A stretch of 64,000 nt of DNA from Pomacea canaliculata (GCF_003073045.1 NC_037592.1:11188007-11252006), one strand, 5' to 3'; positions 1-12,250 are shown, counted from the stretch's first letter. Program-made: numbers and translations. Notes: generated by a model not told the origin, from the sequence alone.

Positions 1-215
1 CTGTCATTTGATTTAAGTTTTTATTGAATGTATCAAATCTGACCCTCATTGTTGAAGCCTAATCAATAACCACCTACTTTGGTTGCAGATGTGAGCAGTT
101 ACTTTTTATATGCTTACATATATGACCAGACATATAAAGATAAAACATAAATATTTTTATATGACAATACACAAAAACGTCTGCAAAAGGAGCTAAACTG
201 GAAATCATTACTGAC

Positions 216-3200
216 CATTCGTCCCGACTCACAGCTGTAGATGACTTGTGTTGTTCTGATGTCCTCTTGTCTGTTATCTGAAACACAAACACCACTTCTG
301 ATGCCACCCTGTTTGCTAGCAATCTTGATGTGACAGACTGAATTCTCAAAATTAGGCAAGATATGATTTTTCCAATAGGTGTCCAGACACTTAATCCCCA
401 GACACTTCATCCCCAACGCTTCATCCTTAAAATGAAATTTTAACTATAAAAATTATGAAGCCAGCGAAAAATTTAATTGCAATTCAAATAATTATTTTCA
501 TATAAACATCACAATAAGTTTTACAATTAAAATACTTTAACTAATGTTGTAGATGTTCAAATGACATTGAAGTTAATAGCATGATTTAAATATTATTAAT
601 GTATTTCAATATTTATTTTAATTGTAAAACTTATTGTGATGTTTATATGAAAATAATTATTTGAATTTCAATTAAATTTTTCGCCGGCTTCATAATTTTT
701 ATAGTTAAAATTTCATTTTAAGGATGAAGCGTTGGGGATGAAGTGTCTGGGGATTAAGTGACTGGGAACCTTTCCAATGGATGTCCAACTTGGTTTAAAG
801 CAAGAGATGCCTGCCTTGTGATTTGTAAGGATAAACATTGGATAAACATATGTGAAACTTTGTCTAAGGACACCAAGTTCTCAAAAGATGTGCAGATATA
901 GTACCTACACTTATTCAGCCAGACAAACCACAAGAAAGATGCATGTAAATTGCACACTTCTACATTTTATCTGTTTTGCTTTCATATTTGTCTGTCATAA
1001 ATATAAACTTTTAATAAAACAATAAAAACAAAATTTTCAACACTGATATAAAGTGTATAAAGCTGTGTACACTACATGAGGTTAAGCATTAATACAAAAA
1101 GTTATGAAAATCATCCTGTAGAATCGCAATCAAGCTGGACTCTTGTGACATATTAAACTAAGTACAGTAGAAAATATTTATGCTCCACACCATGGAAACT
1201 GATACCACAGTAGAATTATGGATTACATATTTTTTGCACTCTCCTTGACATGAAAATCTAAATATATGCTGGCAAGGGAAATAGCAAGTTGGGTTTAAAT
1301 TATAAGTACCACTGAATTGTTTCTGTCAAAAGTTTAGATTGCAAAACAATAATTTACTTAGAATCTCATCTAAAATTTAGATCTGGGGCAATACTAGGAA
1401 GCTGCCATGTTGTCAATCTATCATTTAAGACCAACTTGCTATTTCACTTGCCCTTTCCTTTAAAGTCGTTCTGCATTATATTTCATCCTACCAATAATAA
1501 ATTTTTTTAAGAGAGGAATAATTAACTAAGATAGAACATTCAGAGCTATATCTAGTTTTTGTTGACTTCATTTCAAGTTTGATGAATAAATATCGCAGAT
1601 CTACTAAATAGCAAAAGCAAACTACCAAAAAGCGAACTCAACACAATTCTGTGGGCTATACTTCTAGTTTTAATTATCATAAAAAGTGCATGGGATTTGT
1701 TTTACACCGCTGACCTTCCCTGTAAAATGTGACCATCATCTGTCTAACTGCTTCTAAATGCTCCAAGCAAATAAGCAAAGTTTACTGAAAACTCACCCTC
1801 ATAAGAAACTGGATCATGTTCAGACTCTTGTTGTAAAGCAAGACTGTCTTCTAGAATGTGATCTTAGAGACAAGAGGCAATAAAATAAAAAAAAATACAG
1901 AATTCACTGAATGTTTCCCAATAATAAGAAAACACTCTTAATAAGAAAGTAGGATTAAGTTTTCCATCCAAGGTAAAAAAGACTGTACCTGGCAATAACG
2001 CATACATCTGTACATGCTCCATCACTGGATGAGAGTGATGCTTGTATTTCCATGGCTTCTCAACAGGTGGTGGATATGTCTTAGTTGTGTCTTCTTTCTT
2101 TTTGTCTTTACTGCTTCCTTCACTCCCACTCTGGGTTTCAGTATTACTACTCTCGCTATCTGAGCTTAATGTAAAGTTCTGGAGCAAGTAGCTTTCATCA
2201 GACAGCTCCGACTCCGAACTACTGCTCACCATCTCTGCTTTTGGCGAATGTGTCCCTCGTAACACAGGGGCTGAATTACATTTGGGCTTTGTTCCTGTCA
2301 TGCTTTCTAAAGCAATACTATTTTCTGTCTCTTGGAACTGAAGATGGACCACTTGACATGACCTTAAGCAGTCTACGATCATTTTCTGGTAAACAGTGTT
2401 CAGTGATGATACCTTTGAAGTCAGCTCCATTCCGTGAACCATATTTAGGGTCCTTGGTTTTCAAAGCAGAATCATAATTGCTTAAAATAGATTTATCAGA
2501 TTTATTTATCAGCCTCATTGTTCTTTTTGCTTTCTCTTCAGGTACTTTTATATGTAGGCACTGCTTCTTGACTTTTCAGACACTGTATCAGACTGAGAAT
2601 GAGAACTAGAGATGTGGTCCTCTGTATTATCCTTATTCACTATATCTTGGTCGCTTGTCTCCTCATTGTCATCTGCACTTGCACTGGATTCTAGTTCACT
2701 GGTTTCCTCTCCCTTCTCACATTTTCTTTCTTCTATAGTCATGTTTTCATCTTCATTTCCAGTCAAAATAACATCATCTATCATCTCTGGATGACCTTTA
2801 TCCTTGTCCCTTTTCTTAACTGACTTCCCCATGCGGCTTTCATCACTTTCTCTGCAGCTTTTCACATCATCCTCATCTGAACTGTTACTGCTTCTATAAA
2901 GTTGTTTAGATGAATCATCTTTCTCACTTGGGTCACTGTCTGTTCCTTCATTCTCCTGCTCACTCTTGATTTCTTGGTGTCAGAAATGCTTGATGAAGAA
3001 CTAGAGTTTTTGTGGATTTTTTTCCTTTTATTGATACTCTTTCTGTTTCTTTTATTATTGCCCTCTTCAAAAGCAGAACCTGCACTTGTATATTCCTGAT
3101 CAAAATCATCTTTATCGATTTCTTCACTTATCTCATCAGGGTTGCTCTTCAAAGATTCCTGTTCTTCCGTATTTTCCTCCTCTACTTGCTTAGAACTGTA

Positions 3201-6200
3201 TTTCTTCTTGACACTTAATGTTGAGGACTTTGTACTTTCAGTTCCATTCTCAGACTCCTCTTTGTCTTCCTCCTTCTTCATCACTACTGTTGTTTAAACT
3301 TGTGTCTGATTTGTCTTTTGGTGCTTTTTCTGGCTTTCTACTGCAGCTCATATCTGACCTTTGGTTGTCACTTTCTTCATTTTCACTTTCTTCATTGTCC
3401 TCATCACTCTTCTCAAGACTTTCAGATTTGCTCTCGGAAGATCCATCATCTTCAGAATCTTTGTTTTCTTCCTGCCCACTCTTTTTTGATTTAGCTTTGT
3501 CACCAACATTAGTACTAACAGAAGTAGAGGAATTTTCCATGTTATCTTCTCCAGCAGTACCATTATCGTCATCATTACTTGTTTCAGAATCACTTGAAGA
3601 TTTTGCTATGTAATTTTTCTTCGTCTGTGCTTGACTTGGTTTTCTGGGCTGTGAGATGTCTCTAGTTTTGTCTTGCTTATTCTCTACATTGATGGTTTTT
3701 TGTCCTTGCTGCTTTCTTTGTTAGCAACAACTCTTCTTCCTTTTTCACTTGACTTCCACTCTTTGGGAAGATTAGAGTTATTTCTTCTATGTAACTCTTT
3801 CTGTGATTCAGCATCCAATTCAGATCCTGAACCAGACTCTGAACAAGACTCTGATCCTGACTCTGAATCTGATCCTGACTCAGTTCCAGTTTCTTCATCA
3901 GAATCCATGTTTGGCACCTTTCACTGTTTGCTATTCTGTGCCTGTCTCACAAGGTATCTTAATCGAATCAAACTAAACTTGGGAAGAATATTCCAGAGCT
4001 AACAATAACTTCCAAGTGTTTCCAAGATTTCTTAAAAAGAAAATTGCAGACTTTTAAAATAAGCCCTTCCTGGGGAATGCAATGAACATTTAATCAATAG
4101 GTGTAGGGTATTTCATGCATAATTGATCCTCCAGCAATTACAATTGGACCCTCATTTAATCTCTGGCCACCAAAGGTAACATGCCTATAGTGCACAGCTT
4201 ATACTGAGAGGAAACATAATACAAATACTATAATAACGATTGAGCTCCTCATATTATACTGTAAATTACAATATAAAAATTAAAAAACTGTCCATATCTG
4301 ATTACACCCTCATCCATCAAAGAAAAAATTCATAATGTAAGTAGATAAGTTCAAATGTCCCTCATGCTAGCAGCATGAAAGTAAGGACCTTTCAAAAGGA
4401 CACCTTCATAAAAATTATTTCCTCTCGTTTTGTGGGAATGGAGTGAGGGTTTATCTCAAAGTGAAAATAAAATATAACTTTTCTCAGATCTCCTAGGGCC
4501 ATTCTTATATTCTACTGATTCTTACAGTCTTTGTACTTCTCTTTGTCCAAAATGGAAAGCACTTTGTATCCACACATATACAGTTCCAAAGCCTATTCAG
4601 TGATATAGTTGCTGTTAACTGCCTGAGTCTTCCAAACTCATTTGCACAAGTCTTAAAATGTGTATTAGCTGCCTTAGAAACGTAAACAGCAGCCACCCCA
4701 CTGACCATGCACAGCCAGTCAATAAGTTATTGCTATGGTATGCAATCTATGCACACACTAGGCCATAGCAAAAACTAGCCACCCATTATAGCCCCACCAG
4801 GGGAAAAAATCAATCAGCCTGAAAATTAGTCAGGATCAAGAGGCAGGCTAACTCAGAAACTGACAACCAGCCTGCAAGTCAATAGCTTCTGATCCAGCTG
4901 ATACTGTTTCAGTCACAATGTTATAGCTGCTAATAGGTGGGTTTTAAAAGTTTCTTTTGTACCTTTAAAACAACAATATGCTATTTTTATTGGGCATTTA
5001 TTTATTGTTATACTTCATTTAGTGGACAAATATAAGACAGGCATAATAAATGAAATATGAAACCTTTTCAAGTTTTCACCACAAAAGGTATATAAATAGC
5101 AAATGTCATTATCCCTCGTCACATTCTGTGGACAGCATTTTCAAAGCATTTTATCACCATATAGACAAGAGTATGAGAAACATTTCCTGTGGAAGGCGAC
5201 AATGATTGATAAACAAGGTGTTGCTCCCCCCCTCCCAATACATGTACTATGAATACGATACCCAAACAATAGGTAAAATCCAGAGTTCTGACATTAGAAA
5301 GCCAGTTCGTTCTGCAAAGTTTATAAAATACATGTGTGGAAAAAAGAATATTTAAACAGGTTATCATATTCAGAAGAGCAAAACCAGTCAAAAATATACT
5401 TAAAAAAATGAACATGCTCTAATGAACTTGGCTTTAGGCTACAGAAGAGCAAATACACTAGCTGTGGCTTGCAACATACAATGTTTCGTCCCTGCTGTGC
5501 ATCTCGTTCTAGTGGCTAACATCACACAATGTTTTGTACCTATATCACTTTCAAGTGGTTGAGAAATTTCCCAGGCACTGACATAAAGACCCAGTTCTTG
5601 TCATTCTAGAAAAATTCTCTCTCCCCTTACCCTTACCCACCCCCCACTCAAAAAACTCACCCAAAAAAAACCTCTGATCCAGTCTGTTCTTGTTGATTAC
5701 CTCATATTTAAATTTCATGTCTGTTATTTATTTTCAAATGTTTAAAATAATATATACTAATGTGCACCAGAACATTGATAATAAGTTACCAAGCATTGCA
5801 CTGCAAAGAAAATAAATACAGGTATTTTTCGCATCAACTATTCAACAACATATTATACAAGTAATAATAATTCATAAATCTTTACAAATTATCACTGAAA
5901 GTAGAAAGAAAACTTAACCCTTTTACTTAAATAAAAGTACTGACCAATTGCACTTTTTTCATCGTCAGAGTCAAGATCACACTCTTCTGAACTGCTGCTG
6001 CCTTCACCAAATGCAAACGTCTTCTCCCATTCCTTGTACTGCTGAAAGCCATTGCGGTAATTCTGATTCTTTCCTGAAAAGCAAATATTGATACAAACCA
6101 ATACGATCACATAATCCTAAATGACAAGATCATGTATTCTTGATATAGATACTGGATCAAAGTTTGCTAAAATCTGGATGTGGGAAAGTTAATAAAAATC

Positions 6201-8509
6201 ATGTGCTTGTCTAATGTATTTAAAAAAATAAAATCCCCATGCATTTCTGTAACTAAATGACGAATAGTTTTTTTTTTTCTGTTATCAGCAGTTTAATTCG
6301 ACTTGGATTATCTTTAGAGCTGCATGTCCTCTAAAACTGCGGTTCTCAAACGGTGATACGCATACCACTAAGGGTATGGCAAGGGTTATGCAGAGGCAAG
6401 CAGCGACATAAATAAGCACACGCCTTTATGAAAATAAGTAATTTTATGTGCGAGAGGTACCCGCGGACATACTTTCATCCTTTGGGGGTACAGTCACGAA
6501 AAAGGTTGAGAACCTCTGCTCTAAAAGGTTCTGTCTAGCAAAATGGATGAACATCTTTTAACTCATTCTCTTTCCCATAAATATGGCCTATGCTCTGTGA
6601 CTGCACCTTTAAAACAGACATAGTACAAATGTGTGCAACAGGCTATTGTACTTTTTACACAAATATTAGAAATATGAAATGTAATGTAGGACAAAATCCA
6701 AATAAGGCTATCCAAAGCATTTCCTTAACATCAAACACAAATATCTCCATAAGAGCAAAAATGAAGTAACTTTTCAGAGTGTGTGTGTAAAATGTTTTCA
6801 AAATTTCACAGGGCATACTTCATTCTTTTTAGATTCATAAAAAGCATATCTTCAGGATGGATCAAAGCAGAAATGGTTGATTTCTTATACATTTCTTATA
6901 TGTTTGTTTAGTTCAGCTATCTCTTATAGTTTTTAGAATATTTTTTGAAAATTGGATAACTTTGTATATTCTAGAGTAACTAGCTTAATTTGTGTCTTGA
7001 ATGAGTTAAACAGAACTTCAAGAGCTTCAACAGTTTTCAAATGCTAAGTGCTAAATAGCGTAAATAACGGAGTCACTGTTAAAAGAAATGCAATAAATTT
7101 TATAATTCTTTTTATTAAGCAACTAAGGTATCGTTCATTTCTACCATATACCCCTTGATATCTCTATCTGTTCTTGAAAAGTACAAAGAACAGGTAACAA
7201 CAGGATGTACATCCTTTTACCTAATGAAAAAATATTTCCTAGTTGAATGCCTGCTAATTATGTACACACAAGCATCAAACCCTATGACATTTTTCACATC
7301 TTCCACCATATATTTATAGAGAGCAGAGTTTATATTTGTCATCTTCAGCTTATCTACTGAGCAAATTGTTATCACTTGGGTAGAGACCCATTGGGTAAAC
7401 TCCTTGAAGAATTAATGAGCTGCTGAGATATTTGAGGCTGTTATCTGACATAAAGAAATTCTCATGAATAGGGGAGAGTGTGCAAGCATTATGGCTAAAT
7501 TTTTTTTTCTAAAAGTTTGACAATCTAAATGTATTCATTTACAATTCTGACATCTCTATTGCTGATCTCTTTCTGTGCACGGTGATGTATGTTTGCATTT
7601 ATCTCATGATTGGAAGGGATGTATCTTGCACTGAGCTTTGCTCAATCATTAGAAGAAAAAAAATTTACTTTCTCTAGTCTTTTAACCATGACTTTGTAGA
7701 AACAGTCTGCATATTTTAAATTATCTCCATTTCATTCTCTCCTTTTGCTCTTTTCAACTTTTCATACAAAGTCAATTTTGCTTTGCAGTTTTTAAGCTGT
7801 TCATGAACATTGTGAAAAGGTATGTATATCTACACAACAATAAGCATGAATAGCATACCTTATGAATATGTACTTGTTTATACTAAATTAAAATTACATC
7901 TTGTAATAAAATTATTACAGATAAGTAAGATCATAAATGAATAATAAATCATTTTACCTGTGAAATAGCCATATGAGTTTTTCAGGTGCCTCTTTATAAA
8001 ACTTTCATATGGATTCTGATTTAAAGAAAAATAAATTTTTCAGGTCCAGAATAAAAGGTAAAGATAAAAAACAGTGTTACTTTAGGTTACACCATCACAG
8101 AAAATGTACTCTAGCTAAACAAAAAACAAATGCACCTGTAAGATGTAATGTCATCAACAAAATATGCTGTTCCTATACCAGTTACTGAAACCAAATTTGT
8201 AACTCTAAATAAGAAAACAAAACATGTCAAGAACTAGATTTTAAAATTGATTATGGCAACAAAACCAGAAATCTTGATATGAAATAATAATATTGCTTTA
8301 TGGCTATATCAGTATACTTGTTTATGCTTGCTTAACAAGAGGCCCATTTGTCAAAACAAGATATTTATAAGCTATAGCATGATGTAATTGCTCTAAAAAT
8401 ATGTCATATCCATTGAATAAATCTCAAATCAGTCAAAATCGAGAGATTTAACACATACCGCATAATAGTCCTGCTCCCCTGTTTGCTCCTCCTCTAACCA
8501 CATCTTCAT
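216..8509 (-). CDS. Acidic, serine-rich protein of unknown family (multi-exon, both ends incomplete)
   Basis: I do not recognise the family. Six minus-strand segments join with GT-AG borders: 8509-8459, 8015-7958, 6073-5945, a long exon from about 3.96 kb to 1989, 1850-1797 and 277-216. Phases agree between the first three (MKMWLEEEQ..., NPYESFIKRHLKNSYGYF, NQNYRNGFQQYKEWEKTF) and between the last three (...EDSLALQQESEHDPVSYE, NRQEDIRTTQVIYS). The middle exon codes for runs of Ser, Asp, Glu and Lys such as SDSESGSESCSESGSGSE, typical of disordered nuclear or chromatin proteins; that localisation is an inference. This exon is broken into frames by five single-base slips in or beside A/T runs (near 2332, 2574, 2971, 3278 and 3698), and an in-frame TGA lies just upstream of MDSDEE at 3921-3923. 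The joint between 5945 and the long exon was not resolved. The true start is upstream of 8509 and the C-terminus lies off the window. Two genes sharing this strand remain possible. Confidence 0.5.
369..786. mobile_element. Foldback (long inverted-repeat) element with flanking duplication
   Basis: Two arms of about 150 bp (384-533 and 615-764) are reverse complements with about three mismatches, separated by an 81-base loop. The element is flanked by TTTCCAATAGGTGTCC at 369-384 and TTTCCAATGGATGTCC at 771-786, 14 of 16 identical, which looks like a target-site duplication. Each arm starts with three degenerate copies of a roughly 15-base unit (ACACTTAATCCCCAG, ACACTTCATCCCCAA, CGCTTCATCCTTAA). 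There is no transposase, so it is non-autonomous. It sits in an intron of the acidic gene. Confidence 0.75.
1989..3980 (-). CDS. Long acidic Ser/Glu/Lys-rich exon with multiple frame breaks
   Basis: This is the largest exon of the minus-strand acidic gene. Read from the 5' side, open stretches follow one another in different frames: about 3908-3700 (MDSDEETGTESGSDSESG), 3700-3280 (Ser/Asp/Glu/Lys-rich, including MENSSTSVSTNVGDKAK), 3280-2972, 2972-2575 (MGKSVKKRDKDKGHPEMI), 2575-2333 (KTKDPKYGSRNGADFKGI) and 2333-1989 (PPPVEKPWKYKHHSHPVM). Adding or removing one base in each case restores a continuous acidic reading frame across the exon, four times in runs of three or more A/T and once at AA inside GAAGAAGG. 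The exon ends at a GT donor after the residues YALLP. The composition does not identify a domain; the segment PWKYKHHSHPVMEHVQMY is the least repetitive part and the best probe for homologues. Upstream of MDSDEE the same frame reads LIRLRYLVRQAQNSKQ and then TGA. Confidence 0.55.
4010..5944. other. Intron, no supported feature
   Basis: AT-rich sequence between two exon groups of the acidic minus-strand gene. A minus-strand open stretch at 4708-4505 reads acceptably (HFKTCANEFGRLRQL) but has no clear splice borders, so it is not called as an exon. C-rich and A-rich runs occur at 5227-5236 and 5637-5672. Nothing else is seen. Confidence 0.5.
6329..6526. mobile_element. hAT-type MITE (182 bp) with 8-bp target duplication
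   Basis: The element at 6337-6518 starts CTGCGGTTCTCAAAC and its opposite end reads CAGAGGTTCTCAACC on the other strand, the classic terminal inverted repeat of hAT transposons. It is bounded on both sides by a perfect 8-bp CTCTAAAA (6329-6336 and 6519-6526), the target-site length of hAT elements. It has no coding capacity, so it is a non-autonomous copy. It lies in an intron of the acidic gene. Confidence 0.85.
6527..7957. other. Intron, no supported feature
   Basis: AT-rich intronic sequence of the minus-strand acidic gene between the exons at 7958-8015 and 5945-6073. I see no exon, RNA gene or complete repeat in it. Confidence 0.5.
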
Positions 8510-9600
8510 CTGAAAGAGCAACATCTTTTTGCAGAGAATGTCTCAACAAATCTACACATTTATAAAGCAATTAAGACTACAAAACATGAAGCTGCTGAAA
8601 TGAAGCTATTGAAATCAACCTTACATTTTGTGTTTTTGATAAAAACAGAAAATATATTTTAAATTCAGAACTAGCTGTTATCTGATAATAAAAATGTTAC
8701 ATTAATGTCACAGCTACTTTTTAATTATCTTCAAGATTTTGGTGTGTTTCAAACTAATGTGATTATTCTGTTTTTATTTTTCAGCTTGTACAACTTTCAT
8801 TATTATTATTATTATTACTATTATTATTGTTTTAAAAATGCAACACATACAAATACATATGTGTCAGTGCCAGAAGAAAATAGAGTTGTTTTACTCTTGG
8901 ATGCTTGTGAAATCGTAGATCTTTTAAACATAAAAAGTTAAGATTACTTTATTCCTTGTTACTCTTCGAGGAGCCCAGAGCAGCAACAAGAACATAAAAA
9001 GTCACGCTGTTGAACTTGAGGCGTTGTAATCTGCAGTTTAACAACTAACCTTTCGCTTGTCAACTATACTGGCTGTGCATGCATCTCCTGGAATGTCAGA
9101 TGCGCAACATAAAATCCCTAATCATTTTTTCAATCATCAAAAAAGTTTTCAAATATTTTTCACAGCTGATGTTAATTTAATAATGACAAAGAAGTATTTT
9201 CTTTACAAGATAAATAAAAAGGTATCCAAAAACAAACACCGCAAAGGTTGAGGAATACTTCCAGGCGATGTACTGCAAAAGACGCTACTGTAAACTGCCG
9301 CGACAATTTCAAGTTCCTTTATTTTAATATTTTATTTCATATAATGTATCTAAAGAAAATAATATTGCTTGCAATTTATTTCACTGTGTTTGCATTTTTC
9401 TAAAGAAGAAAGAATATATCATTAAATAATTTTATTTTTTATTAATTTACATTTGCGGAGTAACATAATGTTTTATCAACCCTGCAGCAAATATGTACTT
9501 TTCGCAACTTAGGTATAAAAGTAACGTACATCCCAAGAAATAGAGAAATGTTTTTTTAATTTTAATTTTTTTATTTTTCACTTTGTGCCTCAACACAACA
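8510..9600. other. Upstream region of the acidic gene, with ATT microsatellite
   Basis: No convincing exon was found. A short ATT/ATC trinucleotide run occupies about 8800-8830. The first exon of the minus-strand gene should lie here or be shared with the RPL39 promoter region, but I cannot place it. Confidence 0.4.
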
Positions 9601-9614
9601 CAGTTACAACAAGT

Positions 9615-9663
9615 CCGAGCCTACTTCGACCTCTTCCGGTTTCGTGAGCTAAACAGAGGCGAG
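9615..9663 (+). promoter_or_regulatory. RPL39 5' UTR with TOP-like pyrimidine tract
   Basis: The sequence just before the RPL39 start contains CGACCTCTTCCGGTTTCG, a pyrimidine tract of the kind that begins 5'-TOP mRNAs of ribosomal proteins, embedding an ETS-like CTTCCGG. The first coding exon is only the ATG, the usual arrangement for this gene. The exact transcription start is inferred. Confidence 0.5.
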
Positions 9664-11522
9664 ATGGTATGTATGCATGTATTGTATTGCTAGAATCCTT
9701 AGTTTTACAATGATTATAACAATGTATTTTTATACTTTAATGATATTTAAGCATTAAAGAATTCAGGTTTTTATTTATTTTTTAATACATCGTTAATATT
9801 TTAAAGGATATAACATGCCTTTGACGATCACTTCGTTTCTCTTGTAATCCATTTGATTTGTAACCCTTTGAGCACGATAGTGGCTTTACCTTGGAAGGCG
9901 ATTCTTTTCTTTTGTTGCAAAGTTCAAGTTTTATACTTTCCAAAAATGTATAGGTTTCTTGTTATACACGAGAGGAGCAATAATAAAAACTTTACCCTTG
10001 TTTTCACACTGTTTGTAATATACTTTTATGTCGTGGTAAGAGGGTTTTAAGCATGGTTGTTAGTGTCATTGAAACTTTTGTATATAAGTTAAGCTTTTTC
10101 CTGTAGGGAAGAAATAGATTGAATTAAACGTGAGCTATTCTTGTAGCGTTGTACGTCTGCTAGTTTGCACTGACAACATTACTGAGTCACTGACATGCTG
10201 TACAACCACCACACATAAGACATCTGTGAAAACTTCCAGTAACTAGAATTGTAAGAAAATATGTTCAACTCTTTGGCACACAATTGGGTTTTGGCTTCAG
10301 AACCTATAGAAGGACACCATTTTGTGTTAACAGCTAGGTAGCAATGCTGCTTGCCGTGTTCGCAACTCATGCTTTGTTGAATCCTTTAAACATGTATGGA
10401 CCTACCATGAGCACTACTCTGACAACAGTTTGCATAATGTTAGCTTATCTGCTTTCACATTTTGTGCCTTGTTCGTTTCGTATGAAAACCTGTTTCTCCC
10501 AGCATATGTACTGTTAGTATATTTATTTTAAATTAACCACTAAAATATACTAAAATCACCATTATACTAATTCAAGAATAAACATGGGACATGCGTACTT
10601 ACCAACTGACCAGAACATGACAAACGATTTCACTTTGCATCTCGTTAATGGGCACTAAATTGTTAATGGTAATATTTATTTCAGGGTGCACACAAGACTT
10701 TCCGAGTTAAAATGAAGCTGGCCAAAAAGATTAAGCAGAACCGACCAATTCCTCAGTGGGTCAGAATGAGAACGGGAAATACAATCAGGTATGCTGTCTT
10801 TACATCATGTTGCATGCAGCATGTCACCACAAAAAGAGTCTTGCTCTCACAGCAGTAATGGCAGTCATCTTTGGGCAGTTTCTCTTTTCTGTGAAAAAGG
10901 ATTCCTTGTTCGAAAGAAAAAATGTAGCAAGATGATTTTAATCAAGGTATCCCATGGGAGTCATTCCTGATTGGTCACTTGTACCAATACTTCTGTACAG
11001 ATGTGGTGTTTAGGCTCAAATATCGATAAGATAATCTGGGGTGTTTAAGAACAAATGTCTGAAAAGTTTATGATTGAACATAGCTAGTCATTGATTCTGA
11101 AACCATGCCGGTGACGAATTTACCTTGGTAATAAAAAGAATGCCTATCTTGGTTTTTCATTTAAAAAACAGGTTGTTTGTATGAAATAGACCATCTTATC
11201 TTCTGTCTGTGCCTATAATAAGTTTTGTGGTGATTAGTCATGTTACAAGACAGTTATTACTGTGTGTAGGGTTTACCTTGTGATTTCTGTCATTGGTTGT
11301 GTAAATTAGCAATAAATTATTAGATGACAAAGGGTAAGATTTTGCTCTACCACTACTGCCTAAGTACTCATGTGTATGTATTGGTGATGTCGAAATGTAT
11401 TTGCGAGATTGCTGTCTTACATGCTTTTACCAAGGGGATGTAGATCTAAAACTTGTGTTTATTTTCTTTCCAGATATAATGCTAAAAGGCGTCATTGGAG
11501 AAGGACCAAGCTTAAGATGTAG
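9664..11522 (+). CDS. RPL39: 60S ribosomal protein L39 (eL39)
   Basis: Small basic protein of the large ribosomal subunit, lining the exit tunnel near the nascent chain. Three exons: 9664-9666 (ATG only), 10685-10788 and 11474-11522, spliced at consensus GT-AG sites, give 51 residues, the family's standard length. The sequence is almost identical to the family: [18 protein letters not shown], then [17 protein letters not shown], then [15 protein letters not shown]. There are no frame problems. An AATAAA lies at 11669-11674. Introns of RPL39 host snoRNAs in vertebrates; I looked for box C/D and H/ACA motifs here and found nothing I could defend. Confidence 0.98.
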
Positions 11523-11668
11523 CTTATTTTGGGTCATGTTCTGTCCATTCACATTCTGATGCTTTATATGATGAGCAGACTTTGTGTGCAGACAGTGAAA
11601 ACGTCCACTTTGTTACTAGCTCGCTGCTTCAGCATCATTTCAATAATGCATCATGTTGGTGACGATTG

Positions 11669-11674
11669 AATAAA
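11669..11674 (+). terminator. RPL39 polyadenylation signal
   Basis: AATAAA 147 bases after the RPL39 stop codon, followed by a GT-rich stretch (TTGTTGTGTGTCTTTGTG) about 20-35 bases further on, as expected for a cleavage site. Confidence 0.7.
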
Positions 11675-12050
11675 GGTTGCTGATTAGTCAATCTTTGTTG
11701 TGTGTCTTTGTGTTAAAGCCATATTGTTTCTAGAACAGACCAGTGTATGTTACATCTCACTTGTGCTCACACAATCTGTCATCTAATACATGTACAACTG
11801 CACATACATTTTCATATCTTCAATATCGACATCATATCTTTAAAAATAAGAATCCAACGAAAAGTATACTATATTGATAATGCAGCCAGAAGCAAGCTGT
11901 TCAGTTTTGCAACATCACGATAACAAGGAAAATGAACAATGACATCAAAGGGCATATTCCGTTGTATTATGGCTCATCTGATAAACAATTTTCCTTCTGA
12001 ATTAATGGCAGTTTGTGGTGAGGAGAATAATGCATGCATACAGGTGTGAC

Positions 12051-12250
12051 CTACCCATACTTCTCTACTACGTTAGCTGGAAAATGAAATCCCATCACGA
12101 ATGTGTAACTGAATGACTGCGTTCTGTTAATTATCAGGAATAGTGAGGATACAGGATGCCTTCCTAAAGACTTGCTGATTATACTTAAGACTGCTAAGTC
12201 CTGCTTGGATTCATGTTTCATCTGCGCAATGAAGTGTTTAGATTCTATGG
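12051..12250 (-). mobile_element. Degenerate LINE reverse-transcriptase C-terminal fragment
   Basis: The stretch about 12135-12210 matches 51291-51372 at roughly 75-80 percent by eye (shared blocks include GAATAGTGA, CTTCCTAA and CTGCTTGG). On the minus strand, allowing one frame slip, it reads NQQVFRKASCILTIPDN, matching [17 protein letters not shown] of the second copy. That second copy continues into a recognisable LINE ORF2 tail. This copy loses the similarity downstream. Confidence 0.55.

Noticed and set aside
3218..3613. Plus-strand frames rich in Ser, Leu and Phe (131 and 64 residues)
   Set aside because: They are the complementary strand of the acidic GAA/GAT/TCA-rich exon; the composition is a mirror effect.
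10789..11473. snoRNA in RPL39 intron 2
   Set aside because: Possible C/D-box-like words (AGATGAT, CTGAT) exist but without proper spacing or a terminal stem.
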